Shown in pieces: positions 44,550 to 52,839 of a stretch of 64,000 bases of DNA. Both the position numbers and the translations under genes were made by a program. Within the stretch, counting starts at the first letter, position 1, and every line of letters begins with the position of its first letter. Origin of the DNA: Brasilonema sp. CT11 (GTDB lineage: Bacteria; Cyanobacteriota; Cyanobacteriia; Cyanobacteriales; Nostocaceae); assembly GCF_017982655.1 (NCBI RefSeq), contig NZ_JABXYX010000001.1:151939-215938 (forward strand), written 5' to 3'. The notes under the pieces are model-generated. The model ran no database searches. It was given only the letters and a program-made list of their open reading frames with translations, and had not been told where the DNA came from.

Positions 44550-45110
44550 TTATGGAGGTGCACCCACCGATGCGCCATTGTCTATATCTAACTCAACATC
44601 CGGTCCGCGATCTAAAACTTCAATATCCCACTGACCACGGCTAGCACTTTCAAAGACAACATAACGCCCATTTGGGCTGATACTTGGATTTCTGATCCAG
44701 CCACGATAGGTTGGGGTAAGAATTTGCGACTGTTGCGTAGCGCGATCATAAAGCGCCACCACTGGTCTACCTTGGTCACTGGTCATATAAGCAATGTAAC
44801 GTCCGGTGTAGCTGAGGCTAGGACTTTCGACAATTGTTTCCGGTTGGTTTAAGCGCGGTGTTTGAATAAACTGTTGCTGATCCAAGTCATACACTAGCAG
44901 TTGGTGACTACCATTGCGATTAGAGACTAATGCTAAAAAACGACCATTTCCACTCAACGCAGGTTGCTGTTCCGTGTAACGGCTGTTGAGGGAAGTCGAT
45001 CCAAGAGGGATATCGCTATAACTACAAGATACAAGCAAACTTGCCAATGCAAAAGTTAGACCCCAAGGAATTTGCCTTTGGAGCCAAAAACTAGGTGTAA
45101 TTTTCCTCAC
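44550..45110 (-). CDS. TolB-like beta-propeller lipoprotein (paralogue 2)
   Basis: A 186-residue lipoprotein with signal LTFALASLLVSC (lipobox Cys29) and blades LSGNGRFLALVSNRNGSHQL, LSYTGRYIAYMTSDQGRPVV and ISPNGRYVVFESASRGQWDI. The last blade is nearly the same as that of paralogue 1 (SxxGQWDIxVxxR), so the pair arose by duplication. Both could form a heteromeric propeller on the outer face of a membrane; partners are unknown. It lies 53 bp behind ycf66 on the same strand. Confidence 0.8.
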   Translation of the reverse strand: MRKITPSFWLQRQIPWGLTFALASLLVSCSYSDIPLGSTSLNSRYTEQQPALSGNGRFLALVSNRNGSHQLLVYDLDQQQFIQTPRLNQPETIVESPSLSYTGRYIAYMTSDQGRPVVALYDRATQQSQILTPTYRGWIRNPSISPNGRYVVFESASRGQWDIEVLDRGPDVELDIDNGASVGAPP

Positions 45111-45163
45111 CTCAACTTTTTTCGTTACGCTTTCGCGTCTTCCACCTAATCTTATTTATAGAT

Positions 45164-46090
45164 TTATAGATCATCATCAAATTTGGATGAGCTATCTCGA
45201 TCTTGATCGGAACGCTCAGGACGGTCTAATGGTTTGTATTCTACATACTCACTAGAAATGACATCATCATCCTCACGTCCCCTTTGAGGAGCGGATTCAC
45301 TGGGCGATCGCCGTTTTCTCGGTCTTGCAGGAACATCCTGATCACGAGTTTCTGGACGTACTGTTCCATTACTACCACGACGCGAAGGTCGTCTTTCTTC
45401 AGTAGTCGAGCTACCCCACTCATCAACTACTCTATCGGAACCATTCCAATCTTCTTCATCTTCAATCCTTTCTGAAGGGCGTACAGAACGTCCAGAACTC
45501 CGGCGACGGGTTTTGTCAGTTTTGTCACTTGATGTTGGTCTTTCACTACCATTGCGACGTTCTAAGCGACGAGGAGTTTCATCTTCGTAGTAATCATCCC
45601 GAGATGAACGGTTATCCCTGCTACCCGAAATTCGACCACGCACGGGGCGCTCATCGTATTCATCATCATAAGGCAGTGGTTCTAATTCAGCGTCTACCTG
45701 TGCCTTATACTTCTTGTTGTACCTATAGTTATCGCTAACTTCTCTTTCGTCATCAACAATGGGAGTGTTACGCTTGGCTTGCTGAGTCGCTATACCCCGC
45801 AGGCGAATACTTTCCACCGCAAAAAATATAGTTGAGCCTGCCAAAAGCAACTGACCAAATTGTAAAATCGGGTCCAGACGCCAACCTTGGAATATGAGAA
45901 TGAAGCCGCAGAGTAAACCCACAGCAGCAAAAAAGATATCCTGGTCCCGTGAGAGTTCTGGACGCACAGTGCGGAGAAAATACAGTGCTGCCCCAGCCAC
46001 AGCCAAGAAAATTCCTAGAATACTGGCTGAGTTTGCCCCAAAATTGACTTGAGCCAGAACACTGGCTGAGTTCAGCCCAAACATTAGCAT
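45164..46090 (-). CDS. ycf66: Ycf66 family protein
   Basis: A 308-residue membrane protein. The first 105 residues hold the Ycf66 domain with three membrane segments (SILGIFLAVAGAALYFLRTV, then DIFFAAVGLLCGFILIFQGW and LLLAGSTIFFAVESIRLRG), known from cyanobacteria and some plastids; function unknown. The remaining 200 residues are a low-complexity, Arg/Asp/Ser-rich disordered tail (RGRISGSRDNRSSRDDYYED and similar), which varies between species. The frame opens with MLM; either Met may be used. It lies upstream of the two TolB-like genes and may be co-transcribed with them. Confidence 0.88.
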   Translation of the reverse strand: MLMFGLNSASVLAQVNFGANSASILGIFLAVAGAALYFLRTVRPELSRDQDIFFAAVGLLCGFILIFQGWRLDPILQFGQLLLAGSTIFFAVESIRLRGIATQQAKRNTPIVDDEREVSDNYRYNKKYKAQVDAELEPLPYDDEYDERPVRGRISGSRDNRSSRDDYYEDETPRRLERRNGSERPTSSDKTDKTRRRSSGRSVRPSERIEDEEDWNGSDRVVDEWGSSTTEERRPSRRGSNGTVRPETRDQDVPARPRKRRSPSESAPQRGREDDDVISSEYVEYKPLDRPERSDQDRDSSSKFDDDL

Positions 46091-46351
46091 CGTTGTTTAC
46101 CTAATATCAAAATCTATGTTAGCGAGTCAGAATTGAAATCTCTACTGTAATTAGACACAATATACTTTAAGGATGTGAATTTGCCACTCGGGCTAAGCGA
46201 AGTAACACTTACTTTGTCCCTACATTATGACCCAAAGCTAACAAGTCTGTGTCTGTCAACTCAGTAAGCTTAGTATAAGTATTTTTTTATAATGAATTGC
46301 TAAGAGTTAGCAATTGAGCAGTGAACTGACGGAAAACCAGTTTTAAAACTA

Positions 46352-46376
46352 GAGGCGTGGTATGCCACGCCCCTAC
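46352..46376. repeat. AGGCGTGGTATGCCACGCC palindrome
   Basis: A near-perfect inverted repeat (GGCGTGG / CCACGCC around TATG) between psbX and ycf66; the type GGGGCGTGGCATACCACGCC is a common cyanobacterial dispersed palindrome. It could end the psbX transcript. Confidence 0.55.
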
Positions 46377-46384
46377 AATAGATC

Positions 46385-46504
46385 TTATGAACGCTGGATT
46401 TTATCCTTCTGGCTCACAAAAACCAATCCTACTGTGGCGGGGACAACAACAATTAATGCACCCCAAAACAGACTCCAAAGGAAATTTGCTAAAGATGGCG
46501 TCAT
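46385..46504 (-). CDS. psbX: Photosystem II protein PsbX
   Basis: A 39-residue protein: [20 protein letters not shown], then [19 protein letters not shown]. This is the canonical cyanobacterial PsbX, one membrane helix located near cytochrome b559 and involved in quinone (QB) site function in photosystem II. Length, helix and the terminal SQKDKIQRS all match the family. It was found by reading the minus strand directly because it is below usual ORF length cut-offs. It is divergent from the YggT gene, sharing about 195 bp of promoter sequence. Confidence 0.95.
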   Translation of the reverse strand: MTPSLANFLWSLFWGALIVVVPATVGLVFVSQKDKIQRS

Positions 46505-46698
46505 AGATTTCAACCTTTTTTTACATACTTTATAACAATTCTAATAGTCTAGTAGACCGTTGAGAAGCCAGTTATCCCAAAGATAAATGATTCAAGTTGT
46601 GTAACAGCCTTTGGTTAAAATTAGAGAAAGGCTTTACAAACCTTAAAATCTGCTGATTCAGTTCTTTCCCTTTATTCAAAAAAAGTCAAGCTTAAATC

Positions 46699-46989
46699 AT
46701 GACTGGTGCTGACCTTGCCATTTGGATTCTCGGTCCAATATTAGGACTGATGACATTTTTGTTTATTTTCCGGATTATTCTGACTTGGTATCCCCAAGCT
46801 GATTTGAATCGTTTGCCTTTTAATCTGGTCGCTTGGCCTACTGAACCGTTTCTAGTACCGTTACGAAAGATTGTGGCACCTGTGGGTGGGGTGGACATTA
46901 CCCCAATCATTTGGGTTGGTATCTTCAGTCTTTTACGGGAAATTCTTCTCGGTCAGCAAGGACTGCTGACCATGCTGTCTCGTGCTTAG
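46699..46989 (+). CDS. YggT/Ycf19 family membrane protein
   Basis: A 96-residue protein with two hydrophobic regions: IWILGPILGLMTFLFIFRII and PIIWVGIFSLLREILLG. In between are LTWYPQ and the conserved TEPFLVPLRKIVAPVGGVDI, the YggT signature. Plastid and cyanobacterial relatives (Ycf19/CCB3-like) have been linked to cytochrome b6 haem attachment, thylakoid or nucleoid organisation; the role here is unproven. Standing divergent to psbX suits a thylakoid function. Confidence 0.9.
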   Translation: MTGADLAIWILGPILGLMTFLFIFRIILTWYPQADLNRLPFNLVAWPTEPFLVPLRKIVAPVGGVDITPIIWVGIFSLLREILLGQQGLLTMLSRA

Positions 46990-47150
46990 TAACAAGGGGT
47001 ATAGGGGAGCCAGTACTGAAGGAGGGTTTCCCTCCGTAGGTATCTGGCGTGTGTAGGGGTGTGGGGGTATAGGCGTATAGAGGAAATGCATTTTTCTGTT
47101 ATTCTTTCATTCCCCTTACCCTCCTACACCCTTAGTTTTAGTCACAAATA
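46990..47150. repeat. Short repeats between YggT gene and accC
   Basis: GGAGGGTTTCCCTCC (47022-47036) is a palindrome. Units of GGGTATAGG-type occur at 46996-47085, with a C-rich inverse CCCCTTACCCTCCTACACCC at 47112-47131 able to pair with GGGTGTAGG-like sequence. It probably ends both convergent transcripts. Confidence 0.5.
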
Positions 47151-48503
47151 CTACTGCACTAACGTTTTCATCTCCTGTACGAAACTTGTGTAAACTTGCC
47201 CCTGCAAAAACTGTGGGTGTTCCATGATTTTCTGATGAAACCCAATCGTTGTGGGTAATCCCGTGATGGCACATTCTCGCAGTGCTCGTTTCATACGGTT
47301 AATAGCAGTGGGACGGTCTGCTCCCCAAACTATTAACTTGCCAATGAGGGAGTCGTAGTAAGGAGGAATTTGGTAATCAGTGTAAACATGGGAATCAATT
47401 CTAACTCCTGGACCTCCTGGGGGAAGATAACCACTGATACGTCCGGGGGAAGGACGAAAGTCATGCTCAGGATCTTCGGCATTAATACGACATTCGATCG
47501 CATGACCCCGTAAGACGACTTGGTCTTGTGTCAACTTGAGTCTTTCCCCTTGAGCAATACGGATTTGTTCAACAACCAAATCTATGCCAGTAATCATCTC
47601 CGTGACTGGATGCTCAACTTGAATCCGGGTATTCATTTCCATAAAATAGAAGTTACCGGATTTATCCAAGAGAAACTCAATCGTACCTGCCCCACTGTAG
47701 TTGATAAACTGGGCAGCTTTGACAGCAGCTTGTCCCATTTTCTCTCGTAAATCTGGATCGAGAGCTGGACTGGGAGCTTCTTCTAAAAGTTTCTGGTTAC
47801 GGCGTTGAATTGAGCAATCCCGTTCACCTAAGTGGATGACATTACCATAGTTATCAGCCAAGATTTGAAATTCAATATGACGGGGACGCTCAATAAATTT
47901 TTCTAGATAAACTCCGGAATTGCCAAATGCAGCTCCGGCTTCGCCTTGGGCTGCTTGGTAGGATTTGACAAATTCGCTTTCAGAATGTACTAAGCGCATA
48001 CCCCGTCCGCCACCGCCTGCTGTGGCTTTAATCATCACTGGGTAGCCAATTTTTCTGGCGATCACCAAACCTTCTTCCTCCGACTCTATCAACCCATCAC
48101 TACCTGGTACTGTGGGTACTCCAGCTTTTAGCATGGTCTCTTTCGCGGTGGATTTATCCCCCATCAGCCGGATAGCTTCCGCAGATGGACCAATGAAAGC
48201 AATATGATGGTCAGCACAGATTTCTGCAAACCGAGCATTTTCTGCTAAAAAACCATAACCAGGGTGAATAGCGCTGGCATTGTGGATCAATGCCGCTGCA
48301 ATAATGTTAGGAATGTTCAAATAACTTTTACTGCTAGCAGCTTCGCCAATGCAAACCGCTTCATCAGCAAGTTGGACATGCAGAGCATTACGGTCAACGG
48401 TAGAGTGTACCGCAACCGTCGCAATCCCCATTTCTTCACAGGCGCGGAGAATGCGAAGCGCGATTTCTCCCCGATTAGCAATTAATATTTTGTCAAACTT
48501 CAT
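47151..48503 (-). CDS. accC: Acetyl-CoA carboxylase biotin carboxylase subunit
   Basis: Carboxylates biotin on the carrier protein AccB using ATP and bicarbonate, the first half-reaction of fatty acid synthesis. The 450-residue length is standard. Signatures: [20 protein letters not shown] (3-22), [15 protein letters not shown], the ATP-grasp loop [33 protein letters not shown], and the metal-binding [19 protein letters not shown] followed by DINA-type ECRINAEDP. All catalytic Glu and Arg residues appear present. accB and the carboxyltransferase genes are elsewhere, as is usual in cyanobacteria. Confidence 0.97.
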   Translation of the reverse strand: MKFDKILIANRGEIALRILRACEEMGIATVAVHSTVDRNALHVQLADEAVCIGEAASSKSYLNIPNIIAAALIHNASAIHPGYGFLAENARFAEICADHHIAFIGPSAEAIRLMGDKSTAKETMLKAGVPTVPGSDGLIESEEEGLVIARKIGYPVMIKATAGGGGRGMRLVHSESEFVKSYQAAQGEAGAAFGNSGVYLEKFIERPRHIEFQILADNYGNVIHLGERDCSIQRRNQKLLEEAPSPALDPDLREKMGQAAVKAAQFINYSGAGTIEFLLDKSGNFYFMEMNTRIQVEHPVTEMITGIDLVVEQIRIAQGERLKLTQDQVVLRGHAIECRINAEDPEHDFRPSPGRISGYLPPGGPGVRIDSHVYTDYQIPPYYDSLIGKLIVWGADRPTAINRMKRALRECAITGLPTTIGFHQKIMEHPQFLQGQVYTSFVQEMKTLVQ

Positions 48504-48573
48504 CTTTTAGCTTTTGATATCAGTCCTGTAGATTGACATTGTTCTGCCGTCAAAATTGAAATTACGCAGAGCC

Positions 48574-49154
48574 TCATTTCAAATTCTGACTGGAGATTCC
48601 CAAAATTCCTTCCAAATATAAGGAAAGATTTCGCTGCTTGCCTCTACGGGTATTAACTAGACTAGCAGCAGCGATGTTGCCGAGTATGAGTTCATTTTCC
48701 CGACTTTGGCATAATAAGAGCGTACTATGCGCTTCATGGTGAGTAAGCGCGCTCTTGGTAGGGAAGCCACTGCTCGACTAGGGCTTCGGCCGTGAGCTCA
48801 GCGGCTCGACTGAGGCTTCGCCGGACGTCCGAACGGTTTCACAGGCTTAGACGCGTAAGCGCAAGCGCACGCGGCTTGGGCGAACGCGTAGCGTCTGGTG
48901 TAAGAGATACCCGATAACCGTAAGGCGTGGCCGCACTGTACTAGGGCGTACCCGTTAGGTAGCATGTGGTGAGACCAGCGCTATGCAGGAGGGTTTCCCG
49001 ACAGAGGCGACGGGCGTTCCCGAAGGGCGTTTTCAAGAGCAGCCTGGCGACGGGCGTTCCCGGAGGGTAGAACCAATTGCCGAGCAGCTGATCGCGCGAT
49101 ACCTTTAATATCACTTGGAAAGCCATGACTTTTCTGTCCGTCGAGTATATCCAT
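48574..49154 (-). pseudogene. Gene remnant broken up by dispersed repeats
   Basis: On the minus strand an ATG at 49154 opens MDILDGQKSHGFPSDIKGIA then RSAARQL, which looks like real protein and then runs into repeat sequence (49070 downwards) with only QAALENAL looking native. After about 250 bp of repeats, from about 48745 to the stop at 48574, the same strand again reads like protein: TLLLCQSRENELILGNIAAA, then SLVNTRRGKQRNLSLYLEGI and LGISSQNLK. The two parts could be the ends of one gene. I do not recognise the family. That it is a single gene is inference. Confidence 0.4.
48750..49072. repeat. Dense cluster of GC-rich dispersed repeats
   Basis: It contains two direct copies of GGCGACGGGCGTTCCCG (49006-49022, 49045-49061), a reversed copy of the CAGTCGC...GGGAAACCC...GCGCTGG...TCACC family (48966-49010), GGTAGGGAAGCCACTGCTCG, and several short palindromes such as GCGTAAGCGCAAGCGCACGC. 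GC content is visibly higher than the surroundings. No functional gene is present. Confidence 0.8.
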
Positions 49155-49255
49155 CTGTTGATAGTTGTGAATTCTTGTACTTAATTTTTTGTTACTTGGA
49201 TATTACTGATGATAAATATTTTTGTTGTGCTATACTATATATCCAGGGAAACCTT

Positions 49256-49336
49256 GCGGATGTGGCGGAATTGGTATACGCGCACGCTTGAGGTGCGTGT
49301 GGCTTTGCCTTGCGAGTTCGAGTCTCGCCATCCGCA
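49256..49336 (+). tRNA. tRNA-Leu (GAG)
   Basis: An 81-nt class II tRNA. Acceptor arms GCGGATG (49256-49262) and CATCCGC (49329-49335) pair perfectly, with A as discriminator. The D-loop segment is GGCGGAATTGGTATACGC, the anticodon stem CACGC / GCGTG encloses TTGAGGT (anticodon GAG), and the T-arm is GCGAG TTCGAGT CTCGC. The variable arm (TGGCTTTGCCTT) is long enough for Leu. CCA is not encoded. The 330 bases on its left are a repeat-rich gene graveyard, as often seen beside tRNA genes. Confidence 0.97.
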
Positions 49337-49485
49337 TATTTTATTATTTAGTGCCAAGTTATGGGTGCCGAAGTCTCAACTTTTTGTAAATCGAAGAATG
49401 ACTCAGCACTCATGACTCACACTTGATTAGCTATTAAGTCTTTACTTGTGCTTTGATAGAGATAAGTGAAGTTTTGTAAAGAACC

Positions 49486-50115
49486 TTGACTGCGACTTTT
49501 AGACCGACAAACAACTTAACATTACCTATGGAATGGCACCGCCTCACTGCAACTTGGCAAGGTGGCGAACAAGTCATTCAACAAAGTTTGCCCCACACTC
49601 AGCTAGCACCACCTTGGCAATTACTGCTTTTAGGTGACGGATCTCCAACCAGACACCTACAATTGCTAACAGGCGAACCGACAGAGGTGGATGTCATCGA
49701 TATGTCATTAATTGGCATGGACTTGGATGGTGCACCAGAACTTATCAAAGCTGTCCCAGGACCAAGGCTACGGCGACAGGTGTGGCTGCGTACCGCCTCT
49801 GGTCAACGATTGGCATATGCTACTTCATGGTGGGAAGCATCTCACGTAGATGAGTATTTGCAAAACCGTTCATTACCGATTTGGGCGAGTTTAGCTCGTC
49901 TGCGTACGGAATTGTATCGGGATGTGCAAGGGATTTACTACGGTGACTCAGATGCTTTGCAGTCAGGTTTTGATGAACCTGGACCTTTTTGGGGTCGCCA
50001 CTACTTGTTTTGGCATCACGGACAGCCTTTAACCTTAATTTACGAAGTTTTCTCGCCTTACTTGACAAAATATTTGGGACCCACGCAGCTAAGTTCAATC
50101 AATGCTGAGGTTTAG
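49486..50115 (+). CDS. Chorismate lyase (chorismate--pyruvate lyase) family protein
   Basis: A 209-residue cytosolic enzyme expected to convert chorismate to 4-hydroxybenzoate, the ring precursor of plastoquinone in cyanobacteria. Seen: WQLLLLGDGSPTRHLQLLTG, LRRQVWLRTASGQRLAYATS, WWEASHVDEYLQNRSLPIWA and FWGRHYLFWHHGQPLTLIYE with the terminal VFSPYL. The Arg and Glu ligands of the DUF98/UbiC-like fold fit (RRQVWL, LIYEVF). The start is a TTG at 49486; ATG at 49528 (MEWHRLTATWQGG) is an alternative. Monocistronic. Confidence 0.85.
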   Translation: MTATFRPTNNLTLPMEWHRLTATWQGGEQVIQQSLPHTQLAPPWQLLLLGDGSPTRHLQLLTGEPTEVDVIDMSLIGMDLDGAPELIKAVPGPRLRRQVWLRTASGQRLAYATSWWEASHVDEYLQNRSLPIWASLARLRTELYRDVQGIYYGDSDALQSGFDEPGPFWGRHYLFWHHGQPLTLIYEVFSPYLTKYLGPTQLSSINAEV

Positions 50116-50202
50116 TTGCAAATTTTGCTGTGTAGCAAAAACTTCTTGTTTTTTGCTACACAATCAGGATTTTTCACTTATCTGTGCTGGCTTCCTTATG
50201 CT

Positions 50203-50226
50203 GACGTGAGTTCGACGAACTAAAAA
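50203..50226 (+). repeat. MITE-type terminal repeat, single copy left of PEP-CTERM gene
   Basis: GACGTGAGTTCGACGAACTA matches the ends of the element at 51400-51623 (GACGTAAGTTCGACGGGTTG and, inverted, GACGTGAATTCGACGGAGTT). It is in the same orientation as the left end of that element, so the propeller gene lies between related ends. Confidence 0.65.
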
Positions 50227-50307
50227 GAAGGATAAGTTTGTCATTGCTACAAATAATTTTTTTAGTCACAAATGTTATGAACTTGTGATTAACTGTACTA
50301 AGTAATT

Positions 50308-51348
50308 ATGGTTGTACAGGCTAATAAAATTATGAGATTTTTCAATTTTTATCAGATTGGCCTTCCACTAATCAGCCTTGCCCTGTTAGGGTGGGTAGCG
50401 CCAAGATCTGATGCAGCACTTTTAGTGGGAAGTTATTATAATAACTCCGTTCTGCGCTACGACGAAAAAACGGGAGAATTCATTGATGACTTCGTTGCTT
50501 CAGGTAGTGGCGGACTACAGGGACCAACAGGTTTAACTATTGGACCCGATAAAAATCTGTATGTTAGTAGTATTTTGAGCGGTAGCGTCCAACGTTACGA
50601 CGGAAACACAGGGAATTTTATTAGTACCTTCGTTCCTTCAGGTAGTGGTGGATTAGATGCACCTGAGGACTTGGTTTTTGGACCAGACAGTAACCTCTAC
50701 GTTACCAGTATTAACACCCGCACTACTAATAGTGTTCTACGCTACAACGGACAAACAGGAACTTTTATCAATGCTTTTGTTCCCTCAGGCAGCGGCGGAG
50801 TCAGTGCGCCATTTAGTTCGAGCTTTGGTTCCGATGGTAACCTCTACGTCAGTAGTAGTCTTACTGATAGTATTTTACGCTACAACGGACAAACAGGAGC
50901 TTTTCTTGACACTTTTGCAACAGACGAAAAAGGGTCAGAACCTAGTGGCTTAACCTTTGGACCTGACGGCAATCTCTACGTCGCCAACTTTAAGACTAAC
51001 AGTATCTCACGCTTTAACGGTAAGACAGGAGCCTTTATCGACACTTTTGTCCCTGCTGGCAGTGGCGGACTCAACGGTCCTGTCAAGCCAATCTTCGGTC
51101 CCGACGACAACCTCTACGTCAGTGGCTTAAATAGTAACAACGTGTTGCGTTACGACGGCAAGACGGGAGCTTTTATTGATACCTTTGTCCCTACAGGTAG
51201 CGGTGGCTTAAATGGGGCTGGCTTTTTAGCTTTTACGGAAGACAGCACTGTTATTCCTGAACCTAAAATGGGGTTAGCTGTATTGGCGGTTGGTGCTGCG
51301 CTAGGAACAGGCAAGATACTTAGGCGTAAGCAGAAAGCCACATTATAA
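50308..51348 (+). CDS. Exported beta-propeller (NHL/Vgb-like) PEP-CTERM protein
   Basis: A 346-residue protein (ATG at 50308; a second Met at 50332). The signal peptide is LPLISLALLGWVAPRSDA. About six propeller blades of roughly 45-48 residues follow, each with the pattern xGPDxNLYVSS, then SVLRYDGKTGxFIDTFVPSG and SGGLxxP. This suits an NHL or streptogramin-lyase-like fold; catalytic activity is not suggested. The C-terminus is a PEP-CTERM tag (VIPEPKMGLAVLAVGAALG followed by RRKQK) that the exosortase encoded near 18 kb could process. The nearly identical blades show recent internal duplication. It is flanked by MITE-like ends. Confidence 0.88.
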   Translation: MVVQANKIMRFFNFYQIGLPLISLALLGWVAPRSDAALLVGSYYNNSVLRYDEKTGEFIDDFVASGSGGLQGPTGLTIGPDKNLYVSSILSGSVQRYDGNTGNFISTFVPSGSGGLDAPEDLVFGPDSNLYVTSINTRTTNSVLRYNGQTGTFINAFVPSGSGGVSAPFSSSFGSDGNLYVSSSLTDSILRYNGQTGAFLDTFATDEKGSEPSGLTFGPDGNLYVANFKTNSISRFNGKTGAFIDTFVPAGSGGLNGPVKPIFGPDDNLYVSGLNSNNVLRYDGKTGAFIDTFVPTGSGGLNGAGFLAFTEDSTVIPEPKMGLAVLAVGAALGTGKILRRKQKATL

Positions 51349-51399
51349 AAACCCAGCAATCAGTAGCTCACAAACTTTCAGAAACTGACGTCATAATGA

Positions 51400-51623
51400 G
51401 ACGTAAGTTCGACGGGTTGAAAAAGGCATAAAAAAGCCTGAGACTGTCATAAAACCAAAAATAAACAAGGTGTCTGGTGCAATGTCCACGCTTTGTATCT
51501 CGGCTCGACGTAACCCAGATTTTCTGTAATGTAGACGATTTCTGGTCATCATGGAAGCAGTGGTGGCAACAACTAGCGCAGCTACTACCTCCTGCTGTTT
51601 TTTAACTCCGTCGAATTCACGTC
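51400..51623. mobile_element. MITE-like element or IS remnant (about 224 bp)
   Basis: Terminal inverted repeats: left GACGTAAGTTCGACGGGTTG (from 51400), right, read inverted, GACGTGAATTCGACGGAGTT (ending at 51623), each continuing into an A-run. The interior has no transposase frame, so it is non-autonomous or a deletion derivative. I cannot name the parent IS family. Confidence 0.65.
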
Positions 51624-51641
51624 ATGCTGCTTTGTTCAACA

Positions 51642-52613
51642 TCAAAGTCCCAACTCCTCTGGAAAGCTCAGCATGATGTTTAAGTTTTGTACAGCTGCTC
51701 CTGATGCACCCTTGCCTAAGTTGTCGAGGCGAGCAACTAGCAGCGCCTCGTGGGTTGTATCATTGGCAAAGACGAAAATTTGAACAATATTGGTGTTATT
51801 CATTGCCATCGCGTCTAGGAATTTTCCGTCTCGTAAAAGAGTGGAATCTTGAAATGGAGCGATTTGTACAAATTTTTCGCCTTGGTAGTAGTCAGCGATC
51901 GCCTGATGAATAACCTCACCAGAAGGTGGATTATCCAAAGTCCACAGTGGTAAGGGTACCTGTACTAGCATCCCCTGCTCAAAATCCCCCACTGCTGGTA
52001 CAAACAGCGGCGGCGATGCTAATCCTGAATACTTATGCATTTCCTTAACGTGCTTGTGCCCAAACTGTGTACTGTAGATACCATAGGGATAGAGCGATGT
52101 TCCTCCAGCTTGCTGCTCGTGGAAAGCATGATAATCTTTGATCAGATTCTTTCCGCCACCAGAGTATCCTGATACCGCATTAATGGTAAGGGGAAAGTGA
52201 CTCGGGAGGAGTCCCTTGGCTATCAACGGACGGATACAAGCTAAAAATCCTGTGGGGTAACAGCCCGGAACACTAACAAACTGGGCGCTGGCAATTTTCT
52301 CTCTTTGTCCCGAACTCAGTTCAGGAAAGCCATAAACCCAACCCTCAGCCGTTCGATGGGCAGTACTAGCATCGAGAATTTTAACCTTATCACTGCTGAC
52401 AAAACTAACAGCTTCGCGGGCTGCATCATCAGGTAGACAAAGAATGGCAACATCGACAGCATTGATCAGTTTCGCTCGCTCAGCTGAATCCCTGCGTCGA
52501 GATGCTTCAATGTTAACTAACTCGATGTCGTCTCGTTGGTTGAGGCGCGAATAAATTTGTAAGCCTGTCGTTCCCGATTCCCCATCAATGAAAATCTTAG
52601 GTTTAGTAATCAT
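51642..52613 (-). CDS. argC: N-acetyl-gamma-glutamyl-phosphate reductase (type 2)
   Basis: NADPH-dependent enzyme of arginine synthesis, third step. At 323 residues it is of the shorter type 2 form. The N-terminus IFIDGESGTTGLQIYSRL (about 7-24) is the dinucleotide-binding part, LCLPDDAAREAV follows, and the catalytic Cys lies in VSVPGCYPTGFLACIRPL. AVSGYSGGGKNLIKDYHAFH and GKFLDAMAMNNTNI are also typical. The ATG at 52613 gives a standard start. It is convergent with the PEP-CTERM gene across the MITE and on the same strand as, but 227 bp downstream of, the encapsulin genes. Confidence 0.95.
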   Translation of the reverse strand: MITKPKIFIDGESGTTGLQIYSRLNQRDDIELVNIEASRRRDSAERAKLINAVDVAILCLPDDAAREAVSFVSSDKVKILDASTAHRTAEGWVYGFPELSSGQREKIASAQFVSVPGCYPTGFLACIRPLIAKGLLPSHFPLTINAVSGYSGGGKNLIKDYHAFHEQQAGGTSLYPYGIYSTQFGHKHVKEMHKYSGLASPPLFVPAVGDFEQGMLVQVPLPLWTLDNPPSGEVIHQAIADYYQGEKFVQIAPFQDSTLLRDGKFLDAMAMNNTNIVQIFVFANDTTHEALLVARLDNLGKGASGAAVQNLNIMLSFPEELGL

Positions 52614-52839
52614 GTGCTCAGCATCCTGATCCGTAACAGGTTTTTTGTCCCACCAATACTTAACTTAGTCTGTTGTGGATCAAGTCATCAATAAAGCAAA
52701 GAAAACCTTTTGGTTCATTTTACCAACAAGCAATTATGATGTCACAATAATGAGTTGCGCTTACGATTCTGAGCCAGTCATGATGCGCCGACTGGCCCAG
52801 AGTCATCTGCCTTGGTGTCTAAGTGCCCGACACGTTTCC

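Noticed and set aside
48941..49126. 61-codon minus-strand frame in the repeat cluster
   Set aside because: Almost wholly repeat sequence; the protein-like text in this area is in another frame.
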